A DNA stretch of 45,221 bases from Alphaproteobacteria bacterium (GCA_013372975.1 JABXIS010000035.1:1-45221); one strand, 5' to 3'; counted from the first letter of the stretch, positions 6,782-14,886 are shown. A program made the numbers and translations. The notes: a model not told the origin generated them from the sequence alone.

Positions 6782-7906
6782 TCATCTGGTTAGGACAATA
6801 TCAACTTCGCCCTTTTCAGTGGATTTGTTGCCGTGTAGCTCGGTTTGAGTTCGTTTTTGGAAAGGTTTGTCTGTAATCTCAACTTTGTGATTGGGGAAAC
6901 ACTCGGTTAGGACGTTCAGTGTGGTTTCGAAGGTGTATTGGCGCTTATCCGTTCTAACGTAAACTGTACTTTCATCTGCCATCAGTTTTGAGCATTTCCC
7001 AAAAACATCCTCGAGAAGCAGCCGGTACTTTTCTCTATTTACGAACCGCCCTTTGTTAGGTTCTTGAATGGTTTTTGGTTGGTCAGGTCCCCCAAGGAGC
7101 CAAAGGCGTAACCACTGATCGGCATGATAATCAGTAACATCGCAGTAGGGAGGGGACGTGAATAGCAGTGAGAATTTCACACCGGTCTTTTCAGATTTTC
7201 CGACCAATCGTTCGAGTTCAACTGTACTGTCACCAAAAATTACACGGCTTTCGAATACTCTTGGCTGCCCCTTCATGTAGCGCCAATCAATCTTTCTGGT
7301 AATTAGTTCTCTTGGATCTAATTCCGGAGGGCTTGAAAAACCATTCTCTTGCCACCACCTCACAGAATAGTCGGGGCCCATAGCTTTGGTCATCCTCATC
7401 TGGTTGGAAAGCCCTTCGCCGATCTTTCCATGCAGGTAGACCAATATGATGGACATAAGCGTTGCATCTGCCGCGTTGTGTTTCCAATTTAGATTGCGGC
7501 GGGCTGAAATCAGGAACTTGAGAACGGCGTCACAATAACACATTCGGAAGAAGCGCGGCATTTTCCGCATTGCTTCACCATAATACCGCTTTTTTTCATC
7601 TATTTCCTTAAGCCGAGATAGCACAGCAGCTTTTGCTGCAGGCTCAAGTTTGACGGCACCATACAACCAGCCAACTGGATTGATCTCTATTCCTAAGCTA
7701 TGCCTGCCTAACACTCCCCCGGCATAGATACTGGAGCCTCTACCGGCGAACGGATCTAGAATCAAGTCGCCCTGTTTCGAGTATTTTTTCACTACGTCAA
7801 AGGCAAAATCTACTGGAAACATCGCATAATAGGGGCCGAAGCGTGCCCATCTAGCCTCCGGTGTGGTAAATCGTGTAAGGTCGATATTCTCGGCGGGGAC
7901 AGACAC
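6782..7906 (-). CDS. DNA methyltransferase (amino-methyltransferase, motif I before motif IV)
   Basis: This 374-aa protein carries the S-adenosylmethionine motif DPFAGRGSS at about 51-59 and the catalytic TSPPY at about 250-254. It should methylate an exocyclic amino group of adenine or cytosine in DNA. The FxGxG motif precedes SPPY, whereas the beta-class enzymes most common in this family have the reverse order. The roughly 190 residues between the motifs probably hold the target-recognition part. The start is GTG at 7906, whose G is shared with the TAG stop of the NurA-like gene, so translation is tightly coupled. It probably marks host DNA as self for the associated nucleases. Confidence 0.92.
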   Translation of the reverse strand: MSVPAENIDLTRFTTPEARWARFGPYYAMFPVDFAFDVVKKYSKQGDLILDPFAGRGSSIYAGGVLGRHSLGIEINPVGWLYGAVKLEPAAKAAVLSRLKEIDEKKRYYGEAMRKMPRFFRMCYCDAVLKFLISARRNLNWKHNAADATLMSIILVYLHGKIGEGLSNQMRMTKAMGPDYSVRWWQENGFSSPPELDPRELITRKIDWRYMKGQPRVFESRVIFGDSTVELERLVGKSEKTGVKFSLLFTSPPYCDVTDYHADQWLRLWLLGGPDQPKTIQEPNKGRFVNREKYRLLLEDVFGKCSKLMADESTVYVRTDKRQYTFETTLNVLTECFPNHKVEITDKPFQKRTQTELHGNKSTEKGEVDIVLTR

Positions 7907-9276
7907 TAGCTTCGTTCCCTGATTTCTTTGGATATGTTGTCAAAAATTGGTTTGCCCAGATTGAGTGGAATTGCAGCTTCCGAATGTGCAGATGCAAGAG
8001 GCATCGCTGAATTTCCATATCTAGTTGATACCAATTCGTCCAATAGGTTTAGACAATCTTTTAATCTGGGAAATTGCTCTGGGAAAGCCGTTTCTACGTT
8101 AGATTGATATTCGTTGAATGAAGCAACTGATGCAACTACGCGAAGTCCATGTTTCGTTTTGTATAGAAACTTTCTCCCAAATGCCGTGTCTTTTAGGTAG
8201 ATAAATTGGGGGTCATCATTCAGCACGATGTTCTTACAGATATATTTATTGGTTGGCAGAAAGACAGAGTGACTTGGAAAGTTGCCACTCGCCCCGTCTT
8301 TCTTGGTGTCTAACTCTGCAAAGTGATTTACGAAATTACCAGAGCGTTCAATACCCAAAATTAGCAATTGGCAAGACGCCTGTTTTTTTGCTTCAGCATT
8401 AATGCGTGCAAGCTCCACCCTAAAACTTTTTGCTAGCCAAGAAGGCGCACTAAAAACAGTTAAAGAGCCTTCTATGAAAAAAGCGAGTTCTCGGAAAAGA
8501 CGATAGCCATCTTCTCTTTGCTCTAGCGTCCTTAGAATGTGGATAAGCCTAAGTTTCTTCAAAGCCTCTTTGATCTGGCCAAACATTTCCCCGCTGGTTC
8601 CCGAAGGGTTCATGAGTTCATGTAATCGGAGCGCATCGGTTGAATAGAGTTTACCGTTACAATGGTCGCATTGGTATTCGCCGAAGTCGAGTTTTAGGTC
8701 CGCGTCGCATGTGTCGTGCGGGCATTTAGGCAGGCGTGTCTTTTCTGAGGAAGCTATCCTGATGCGAAGCATTTCCTCGTAGGTTGCTAAAAGTGTTTCT
8801 CCACCATCTGATATACGTTGACTGGAAAATTCCTCGTATAGAGTCCGTCTCAGTGAAGATTCGGCTGAGACTTCTCCGTCTAATACGGCGTTGCAGCCCA
8901 CGAAGACACTATCTAGCGAGCTAGCAGACTCTGTTTTGCGGAACTCTCTGGGATCAATAAACTCCTGCTTTTCGAGTTGTCGGATTTTATCGATTAGAAT
9001 TATGACCGATGAAACAGTAACGTAGCCTATTTCGGAGCCAGGAAAGCCCGTTTCAATTTTGGAGACACTGTAATCTCCATCAATGGCAATCAATAAGGAA
9101 GGTACCCAATTGGAGTCGTCTAAATCGCTTGAACCGATCGCGACGGTATCCCAAGAGATCGGTTCCTCATTGTGTCTAACCTTGATCCTTTCTTGAATAT
9201 TTTTGATGCGTTCGTTGGACAAGATGCGTCGAAGGGGTTCATATGAAACACCTGGAGTATGAGAGAACTCAGACAT
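7906..9276 (-). CDS. NurA-like nuclease with an inserted zinc ribbon
   Basis: This 456-aa protein has the NurA-type opening LLIAIDGDYSV (Asp about 66) followed by a beta strand segment, and C-terminal segments QLLILGIERSG and GRKFLYKTKHGLRVV that fit the rest of a NurA fold. Between them is a zinc ribbon with cysteines at about 185, 190, 203 and 206, followed by KLYSTDALRLHE. NurA enzymes are manganese-dependent 5'-3' nucleases that work in complex with HerA ATPases. The gene overlaps the upstream HerA-type gene by 8 bp and the downstream methyltransferase by 1 bp, which supports one complex. The NurA assignment rests on motif layout and neighbour. Confidence 0.84.
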   Translation of the reverse strand: MSEFSHTPGVSYEPLRRILSNERIKNIQERIKVRHNEEPISWDTVAIGSSDLDDSNWVPSLLIAIDGDYSVSKIETGFPGSEIGYVTVSSVIILIDKIRQLEKQEFIDPREFRKTESASSLDSVFVGCNAVLDGEVSAESSLRRTLYEEFSSQRISDGGETLLATYEEMLRIRIASSEKTRLPKCPHDTCDADLKLDFGEYQCDHCNGKLYSTDALRLHELMNPSGTSGEMFGQIKEALKKLRLIHILRTLEQREDGYRLFRELAFFIEGSLTVFSAPSWLAKSFRVELARINAEAKKQASCQLLILGIERSGNFVNHFAELDTKKDGASGNFPSHSVFLPTNKYICKNIVLNDDPQFIYLKDTAFGRKFLYKTKHGLRVVASVASFNEYQSNVETAFPEQFPRLKDCLNLLDELVSTRYGNSAMPLASAHSEAAIPLNLGKPIFDNISKEIRERS

Positions 9277-11476
9277 TGGTTTTTGCCTCTACATTGAACC
9301 TGTCGACCTGAACTGGAACAACGAATGGACTGCTAAGAGTCTTAACACGCAAGAATCCTTTGTCTTGGGCTCTTCTGATAGAGGGTTCGAAATCTGCAAA
9401 ATCATAAAACTTGCAAAGCTCTTTTGTTTCATCCGAGTTGTTTAAGTGCGCAATGAACCAGTTCGCAGTGTTCTTAAGGATATTGCGTTGAATGCTGCTA
9501 ACCTCTTGTGTGGCGTATACGAGTCCAATCTTATACTTTCCACCTTCCTTGGCGGTACGAACCCAGACATCACTTAGGTCTAGGTCGCGGCCACTCGGAA
9601 GAATGTTGTGAGCTTCTTCAACGTAGACAAGAATGTCCTTTGGCCGTTGGCCACTTCTAAAAGATTGTTGGTTACCGTGAAATATCGCACTCATGATTCT
9701 TCGAGCCGAAGCCTTGTTCAAAACCTCGTCTCCGCTAGACTGGTCGACGATTACCAGCTTCCCTTTCAGCAGATGCTCATATATCTCTGCAGCGTAGTCA
9801 GCTTCCGAATCTGGCGCATGCTGTGGTTCGACCCTGCCGATCAAGTTGCTACCTTTGGAGCGCGAAAACATTTCCAAGAGGCGCTCTAGGTCGGGATCAA
9901 GGAAGGCTTGACCAGAATCTGACGTTGAAGCGTATTCAGCGTTATAGTCAGCAAAAGCTTGTGTTTTTAAGAAATAGAAGAGGCCTTCAAACGCGCCTGT
10001 CAGGGCTTCCCAGCCGACCCCGTCTTTCCGAAGGTTTGCGGCTGCCTGCTTTATGAAAGTTTCTTTTCTCTTGTCAGTCAACTCAATGGTGGACATCAGA
10101 TTTTGGAGGGTCTTGCTAAATAGATAGCGGTCCTTTGTAAGTTTTATTCTTGGTCGGAGATTTTGTGGAGGTTTAAGACCAGCCTTGAAAAGAAGGGCTC
10201 TGTACGCAAGCGTTCTGCGAAGAAACCGTTTTAATTCTTCCCAGAACTCCCCTTCAGTATCAAAATCTTCTTTCTGCGGCTCGTCAAATGTGACTTGGCG
10301 GAAGTTATCGAAATATTGTGCGGTTTCGGATGCAAGAGCATTATCGATAATGTTCTTGCCAACTTGTAGCATGCCATCTGAGTAGAAATTGAGGCGCATC
10401 AATCGCCGTTTTTGATCTTGCGGGTCCACAGAGTGCGGGTGCAGGCCATAGATAACAACTTCATTTTCGCGGAACGAGTTGGGGTTGTCAGAGCCAGAGT
10501 TTTTGTACATCTCCTCCCAAATATTTTTGAGCGCCCTAGGATTTTCTCGACCGTCTGAATCCTGGGTGTTTTCGTTAGCATATTCGCCATTTGGGTCAAA
10601 AATAACCTGGCCTATTCGCACAGGCTTGGTGTCGGAATCATCGTTAGATCGAGCGCGAAGCTCGTACACAGACTTAGCTATGACCTTTGTGGTGTTAGAT
10701 TTCCCGGTTCGCGTCATTCCAAATAACGCAGTTTTCTGAGCCAAGAGGTCGGTCGGATATAGAAATGTCGTAACATCTTCGGTGCCTTGATGGCTGCGGT
10801 TTGTAGATGCGTATCTTACCGTTCCAAAGGGGACGCTTTTTGCGCTGCCATACTCTTCAATATGTTCCTGGAGGCTTGCAGGATCTGCGTAGTTGACTAT
10901 CGTTTTGAGGGCATCGCTGTTTGGTTTGTAAACTTTGAAGCCTCGATTGGAATAGAAATTGGATAAGTCTGTGCCAAATTTAAGGGAAAGCCTGTCTTGA
11001 GAATTAGAAGCATTCTTTTCCAAAAAGAATGTGCCGATGACTCTGCACGCAACGCCAGCGTACCCAAAAACATCTCTTGTTTTGCCGTCCATAGCTTCTT
11101 TTGCATCCCAGTGGATGCCGGTTTCGCCGCTTACTCTTTGCGCAGTTTCCACCCTAACTCGTTCAGCGTCTCGATCCTGCGGCAATGATGTTGCGTCCAT
11201 GACCCTTAGAAGGATCATGCTGGAGTCTTCTTCTCGAAAGTCTATTTTGTCATTCGCTTGCTTCCTGGTGGCAATTAGGAAACACATATTCGGTATGCCC
11301 CCCACTTTCATCCTATAGAAATCGTGGACCAGTATCTTTGCATGCTCATAGTTGAGAGAAAACATATCCCCTACATATTGCTCTGGCTGAATTAGACCGC
11401 TAAAAATCCGCCCAGCTTCGATTTCATACTGCTCTTGACTGTGCTGGTTGACGGTGTTTTCGAAAGCGTTACTCAT
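9269..11476 (-). CDS. HerA-type hexameric DNA-translocating ATPase
   Basis: This 735-aa ATPase has a beta-rich N-terminal region of about 230 residues (HAS-barrel-like). A Walker A GMTRTGKS follows at about 253-260, then DPNGEY near 294-299, and Walker B ILVYVEEAH near 615-623. The trailing motif VRTAKEGGKYKIGLVYATQE contains the expected arginine finger and sensor region of HerA/FtsK-like motors. It likely pumps DNA into or past the NurA-like nuclease. About 300 residues between Walker A and B are longer than in archaeal HerA and may bind partners. It overlaps the upstream PIN gene by 4 bp (ATGA) and the NurA-like gene by 8 bp. Confidence 0.93.
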   Translation of the reverse strand: MSNAFENTVNQHSQEQYEIEAGRIFSGLIQPEQYVGDMFSLNYEHAKILVHDFYRMKVGGIPNMCFLIATRKQANDKIDFREEDSSMILLRVMDATSLPQDRDAERVRVETAQRVSGETGIHWDAKEAMDGKTRDVFGYAGVACRVIGTFFLEKNASNSQDRLSLKFGTDLSNFYSNRGFKVYKPNSDALKTIVNYADPASLQEHIEEYGSAKSVPFGTVRYASTNRSHQGTEDVTTFLYPTDLLAQKTALFGMTRTGKSNTTKVIAKSVYELRARSNDDSDTKPVRIGQVIFDPNGEYANENTQDSDGRENPRALKNIWEEMYKNSGSDNPNSFRENEVVIYGLHPHSVDPQDQKRRLMRLNFYSDGMLQVGKNIIDNALASETAQYFDNFRQVTFDEPQKEDFDTEGEFWEELKRFLRRTLAYRALLFKAGLKPPQNLRPRIKLTKDRYLFSKTLQNLMSTIELTDKRKETFIKQAAANLRKDGVGWEALTGAFEGLFYFLKTQAFADYNAEYASTSDSGQAFLDPDLERLLEMFSRSKGSNLIGRVEPQHAPDSEADYAAEIYEHLLKGKLVIVDQSSGDEVLNKASARRIMSAIFHGNQQSFRSGQRPKDILVYVEEAHNILPSGRDLDLSDVWVRTAKEGGKYKIGLVYATQEVSSIQRNILKNTANWFIAHLNNSDETKELCKFYDFADFEPSIRRAQDKGFLRVKTLSSPFVVPVQVDRFNVEAKTNV

Positions 11477-12489
11477 TCGGCATCTCTCTTTTTGGAAGCT
11501 GAGATATATTCATCTACGATTTGATCAAAACTCATCGGCTTTAAAGCATCGGAGACTATGCTTTTTGAGTCTGGTGGAGCGGAATATTCGCCGAGAGACA
11601 GGTCGTCCTCATCTGCTAGGCGAACGTTGCGAATCTCATCGATGGCGACCTGGGAGGTGTTTTGCTGCAGGTTCTTGTTAGCGAGTTCAAGAAAGCGGTC
11701 GGCTTGATATATTTGAACGCGTTGTCCAGTAAGGTTGGAGAACTCTTTTAGCAATTCAGGCCGCGGGCTAATTGTCCGGCCCTTAAACTTGTACCACCAG
11801 TCTTCTTTAAGATCGTCAGTCACGAAAATAAGAGGTTTCTTCGAGACTTTGGTGTATTCAACTACTTGTTTCCATACGATTAGGTCACCGTACAATGATC
11901 GATTGTCCCGGTCTTTCTTGTCTTTTTGATCCATATAGCCGGGTGGAACTTTTTCCTCGTACCGGCGCTTTCCTTCTTTGAAGGCAGCCTCCAGTTCCGT
12001 GGGTGCAAAATCGTCTCCAACCTTCCCTTGTAACAGCAATGTTATGCGATCGAGAATTGGATCTGTGTCTAGATAATTGGGGTGATCTTTCTCAATTCGA
12101 TCAAGATCTCGGCTTATAGCTGCAAAGGCAGATTCAATTTGCGTTTTTAGCTCGTCCGCATGCAAATATGGGTGCTTCTTAAATCCATTAAGTTTGTTTT
12201 CTATTTCATTCCTTTTGCTTTGAAGCGTAGCCCTTATTTCTTGGTAAGCTTCCATTTGTGCATTGATCACAGTTAACCGGTTCTTGTGATACTCAAATGC
12301 AGCTTGATAGCTTATCCATAGCCTATCTGAGACCTTCTCCAACAGTTTGAAAAATGCCTGTCGAGTAGAGGGGGAATACCGATACAGGTTGAGGAGCACG
12401 TTCGCGTCAAAACTAAAAACGCCAGTTTCCCAATGTCGTTTGGTCGAAGCTTGGCTTGGCGGGTAATACTCTCTGAATTGGTTCTTCAA
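11473..12489 (-). CDS. PIN-like domain protein, first gene of the cargo operon
   Basis: This 338-aa protein opens with a PIN-like nuclease core. VFSFDANVLLNLYR holds Asp28, AAFEYHKNR holds Glu66, YGDLIVW holds Asp202 and IFVTDDLKEDWW holds Asp225-226, so a full acidic set is present. It resembles the PIN_8 group (PF18476) found near ATPases in defence islands. Its likely activity is cutting RNA or structured DNA. A helical segment at about 75-145 looks like a coiled coil. The start is TTG at 12489, supported by GAGGA 7 bp upstream. Its TGA stop overlaps the ATG of the HerA-type gene. An effector role triggered by the complex is an inference. Confidence 0.88.
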   Translation of the reverse strand: MKNQFREYYPPSQASTKRHWETGVFSFDANVLLNLYRYSPSTRQAFFKLLEKVSDRLWISYQAAFEYHKNRLTVINAQMEAYQEIRATLQSKRNEIENKLNGFKKHPYLHADELKTQIESAFAAISRDLDRIEKDHPNYLDTDPILDRITLLLQGKVGDDFAPTELEAAFKEGKRRYEEKVPPGYMDQKDKKDRDNRSLYGDLIVWKQVVEYTKVSKKPLIFVTDDLKEDWWYKFKGRTISPRPELLKEFSNLTGQRVQIYQADRFLELANKNLQQNTSQVAIDEIRNVRLADEDDLSLGEYSAPPDSKSIVSDALKPMSFDQIVDEYISASKKRDAE

Positions 12490-12496
12490 AGTGTTT

Positions 12497-12501
12497 TCCT
12501 C
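12497..12501 (-). promoter_or_regulatory. Ribosome binding site fixing the TTG start of the PIN gene
   Basis: On the minus strand GAGGA ends 7 bp before the TTG at 12489-12487. There is no ATG nearby in frame, and the next residues already lead into the conserved PIN core. A weak start codon on the first gene could hold expression of the whole operon low. Confidence 0.6.
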
Positions 12502-12678
12502 GGGAAACTTTTTGAGTAGGGCCGACGATACAAATCTACGATTGAAACCTTATGCCGCATAAGTTTTCTTTTGCAACCAACAATGAAAATTTTGCAGGTC
12601 GTATTCTCAAAAGACATCACGCATCGTTAACAAAAAACCATTAAAAATTCTCGCAATGGTAGAGGGGCTGTGAGCCAT

Positions 12679-12855
12679 TGATTCGGGTGAATGCCCTGAT
12701 TTGCCTGAATTTAGAGGTGCTAATTGACTGATCAAGACAGCCTTTATTTTTTCGTATATCGAGAAAAAGTTGCTTTTGTCGAATCAGTTGCCTATGATTC
12801 TTATTGACATTGTATATGGTTAGAGAATTTTGCAGCGAATCATTTTACTGATTCG
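12679..12855. repeat. Repeated CGAATCA/TGATTCG boxes (candidate operators)
   Basis: TGATTCG is at 12679-12685. CGAATCA at 12780-12786 faces TGATTC at 12795-12800. CGAATCA at 12836-12842 faces TGATTCG at 12849-12855 as an exact 7-bp inverted repeat with a 6-base centre. The middle pair sits in the spacer and -10 of the predicted rightward promoter and the last pair just downstream of its start. That arrangement suits a repressor. The binding protein is unknown. Confidence 0.5.
12770..12798 (+). promoter_or_regulatory. Candidate sigma-70 promoter for the membrane module
   Basis: TTGCTT at 12770-12775 and TATGAT at 12793-12798 are separated by exactly 17 bp. Transcription would start near 12805 and leave a leader of about 190 nt before the gene at 12998. 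Inverted CGAATCA/TGATTC boxes overlap the spacer and -10, which suggests repression. A TTGACA at 12804-12809 has no matching -10. Confidence 0.5.
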
Positions 12856-12997
12856 TGAAATGTTGAGCTCAGTTTTCAAAACCGTGATTAAAAGTTTCTT
12901 GTTGCATAGAGTACTAATGTTCCGCTTAATGCTGCGTCCTTAAGTGTAGGCAAGAAATTTTAAATATCGCACGGTTATCCTGTGTGGAGATAGATAA

Positions 12998-13267
12998 ATG
13001 AGTGAAATGGCAATAGACGTATTGACGCTTATCTTTGGATTTATGGCGCTCTTCTTTGCCGCTACGTTGCTCAGGGCTGTGTATTTTTCTCTGACCCGCG
13101 AAGCGGTTGTCACGGCACGTTACTCTCAGTTTATCCGAGGATTCTGGTCCAATATGCTGGGGTTGAACTTGCCTGACCTCAATGGTGATATGCACGATGG
13201 CATCATTTGGAAAAAGGGATCTAAGAAACCTATTCCTAGTGCAAAGGCAGCCCACCCACTTCAGTAA
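12998..13267 (+). CDS. Small membrane protein, first gene of the divergent module
   Basis: This 89-aa protein has one clear membrane helix at about residues 6-28, then a basic and polar tail that should lie in the cytoplasm. I do not recognise the family. The start is supported by GGAGA 8 bp upstream. It is 26 bp ahead of a 446-aa membrane protein, and both follow the same candidate promoter, so they are probably co-expressed. Inside a defence-type island such a pair could be a membrane effector with its partner or inhibitor, but nothing in this short sequence proves that. Confidence 0.65.
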   Translation: MSEMAIDVLTLIFGFMALFFAATLLRAVYFSLTREAVVTARYSQFIRGFWSNMLGLNLPDLNGDMHDGIIWKKGSKKPIPSAKAAHPLQ

Positions 13268-13293
13268 ATTAGTGGCCTAGTCCGGGGGGAGCT

Positions 13294-14634
13294 ATGTCGT
13301 TAAAGACCTATTACGGGTGGATTCCGACCATCGGAGGGCGCCTGTTATTCAGCGAAATCGGAACAAAAACTAACCCTAGGTCTCGAGCTTTTAATAAAAG
13401 CGATAGAGACCAAGCCTTGGTCTTTGTTGAGCAGATCAAGAAGACGTCGGACGAATTGTTTCCCTTCACATTTCTCCTCCCGCTCTGGAATTTTATTGCA
13501 TCATTGCTAAATTATCCCTTGAGATGGCTGAAGTGGAGGGAATTTCCTGTATATGAACGTTGGACTGTTCGCCTGATAGCAGGAAAGGTGTCGAAAACCG
13601 GCAATGATGTTAGTTTTCACGGCGTGGTTTTGGTGTTTCCTAAATACGACTACCCGAGAAAGCTTGCCCACCAGATGTTTGACAGCCATCAAGTTCTAAG
13701 GCGAGAAAACTTCAAAAGGATATATCGCAGGGCTGATTGGCGATATTTTTTCCGTCTACAAAAGAATGGGGTGGTTAGGCTGCAGGAACGCTTTGCACCA
13801 GACTTTCAGGCCGTTCTTTCAAGCGATGTCGATGAAGAGCATCGGAGGGCATCAATTTCGAAGCAGGCTTTCTACTTCCTCAGAGATGCGTGCCATACTC
13901 ATAGACATCACGATCCAAATAATGATCAGCATACTACCATACATGACAAGGATAACTCAAAATGGCCACGTGAGGTGTTGCGGTTACTGTATCGCGCAAC
14001 AACAAAACACTCACGAGCGGGAGCTAGCCGCGAAGACCTAAGGCAGGCACTCGGCATCTTGGCTTATACAAGGTCATTTAAAAAAATAGCAGAAGCCGAT
14101 CCTGCAATTGGTCCAGACTTTTCTGGATATGAAGGCATAGATGGTCAGCAAATCGCTGATTCAATAAATATAAGAATTGCAGATATTGTTGAACTAGATA
14201 GAGAAAAAGACGCGGCAAGTTTAAAATGGCTCGGACCTTGGATTGCGTCCCTTTCTTTAATGATAGGATTTGTCGCACTTGGTACCTTTTTGATTAACCT
14301 CTGGGCTAATCCAGCGATAACAGGAGGCACGGTGGCCCCTGAGCACTTGAATGCACTTCAGTCGTATCAGCCAACACCTTGGCTGCTGACAATCTCGAAA
14401 TATCTTGCTGAAAATTTCGTTATTGTTGCTACAGGTTGGTTGCTCTTTTTGATGGCGTTTGTGGGAAAGATACGCTCGAGAATCTTGCGGTTTTTTCAAG
14501 TTCAAGATCTCTTTAAGGCTACTCTTGGGCTTTATGGCTTGCCAAAGATTCTCATGAACTCCTTTCTGATTTTGGCTGCGAGTTCAATAATTTATTTTGT
14601 GGTTCCTCATATGATACGGGTGTTTACTGGGTAG
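13294..14634 (+). CDS. Multi-pass membrane protein of unknown function with a His-rich motif
   Basis: This 446-aa protein has a large N-terminal part of about 300 residues with one possible hydrophobic hairpin near 55-75. It ends in three likely membrane helices near 308-330, 370-388 and 418-440. A motif CHTHRHHDPNND lies near 204-215, followed by TTIHD; the histidines and aspartates could bind a metal. After it, a helical stretch includes ALGILAYTRSF. I do not recognise the family. The start has a strong GGGGGA box. Its neighbours suggest a defence role, for instance a membrane-acting effector, but a housekeeping role for the island is also possible. Confidence 0.8.
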   Translation: MSLKTYYGWIPTIGGRLLFSEIGTKTNPRSRAFNKSDRDQALVFVEQIKKTSDELFPFTFLLPLWNFIASLLNYPLRWLKWREFPVYERWTVRLIAGKVSKTGNDVSFHGVVLVFPKYDYPRKLAHQMFDSHQVLRRENFKRIYRRADWRYFFRLQKNGVVRLQERFAPDFQAVLSSDVDEEHRRASISKQAFYFLRDACHTHRHHDPNNDQHTTIHDKDNSKWPREVLRLLYRATTKHSRAGASREDLRQALGILAYTRSFKKIAEADPAIGPDFSGYEGIDGQQIADSINIRIADIVELDREKDAASLKWLGPWIASLSLMIGFVALGTFLINLWANPAITGGTVAPEHLNALQSYQPTPWLLTISKYLAENFVIVATGWLLFLMAFVGKIRSRILRFFQVQDLFKATLGLYGLPKILMNSFLILAASSIIYFVVPHMIRVFTG

Positions 14635-14646
14635 TGAAGCCTGGGT

Positions 14647-14682
14647 GGAGACACTATTCATCACAGAAGATACGATGTCTCC
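14647..14682 (+). repeat. Inverted repeat after the membrane module
   Basis: GGAGACA at 14647-14653 and TGTCTCC at 14676-14682 are exact complements just after the stop of the 446-aa gene. No T-run follows, so a terminator role is doubtful. Confidence 0.3.
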
Positions 14683-14840
14683 GACGTCTTGCCAAAAATC
14701 TCAACCAGACAAAAATAGACACTTTTATCCTTTTCTCATGATTGGGATTTTGTGGATGCAAAAATCTACCTTCCGCAACGGTCTTGAGGGGAGCGACCCC
14801 TAGAGATCGGACCCGCCCCCCCGCGCTATATTGAAGTGGT

Positions 14841-14886
14841 GCGTAGCATCCGTAGCAGCACCCAATAGGGTGCTACGGTGTTACGC
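14841..14886. repeat. Long bulged hairpin beside the primase-helicase gene
   Basis: The sequence folds around CACCC-AATA-GGGTG (centre about 14864), with outer arms CCGTAGC and GCTACGG and further pairing of GCGTA with TTACGC. CGTAGCA also occurs twice in a row at 14842 and 14851. It directly abuts the stop of the replication gene and follows a C-rich tract at about 14814-14822. It lacks a T-tract on the minus strand, so an origin or single-strand structure is as likely as a terminator. Confidence 0.45.

Larger units (their letters stand above)
12490..12997. other. 508-bp AT-rich divergent control region
   Basis: No gene is visible between the PIN gene (leftward) and the 89-aa membrane gene (rightward). 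The region is strikingly AT-rich and holds a good rightward promoter and several copies of a CGAATCA/TGATTCG box in its right half. The left part contains the leader of the PIN operon, but I could not find a convincing leftward -35/-10 pair. It may also carry a small RNA, which sequence alone does not show. Confidence 0.55.

Noticed and set aside
12804-12832. TTGACA promoter in the divergent region
   Set aside because: No acceptable -10 lies at 16-18 bp. The pair at 12770-12798 is better.
6339-14634. CRISPR array or cas genes within the island
   Set aside because: No regularly spaced repeats were seen, and the PIN, HerA and NurA motifs do not match Cas proteins.
14635-14760. Terminator after the membrane module
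   Set aside because: The GGAGACA/TGTCTCC inverted repeat has a long loop and no T-run, so it is listed only as a repeat.
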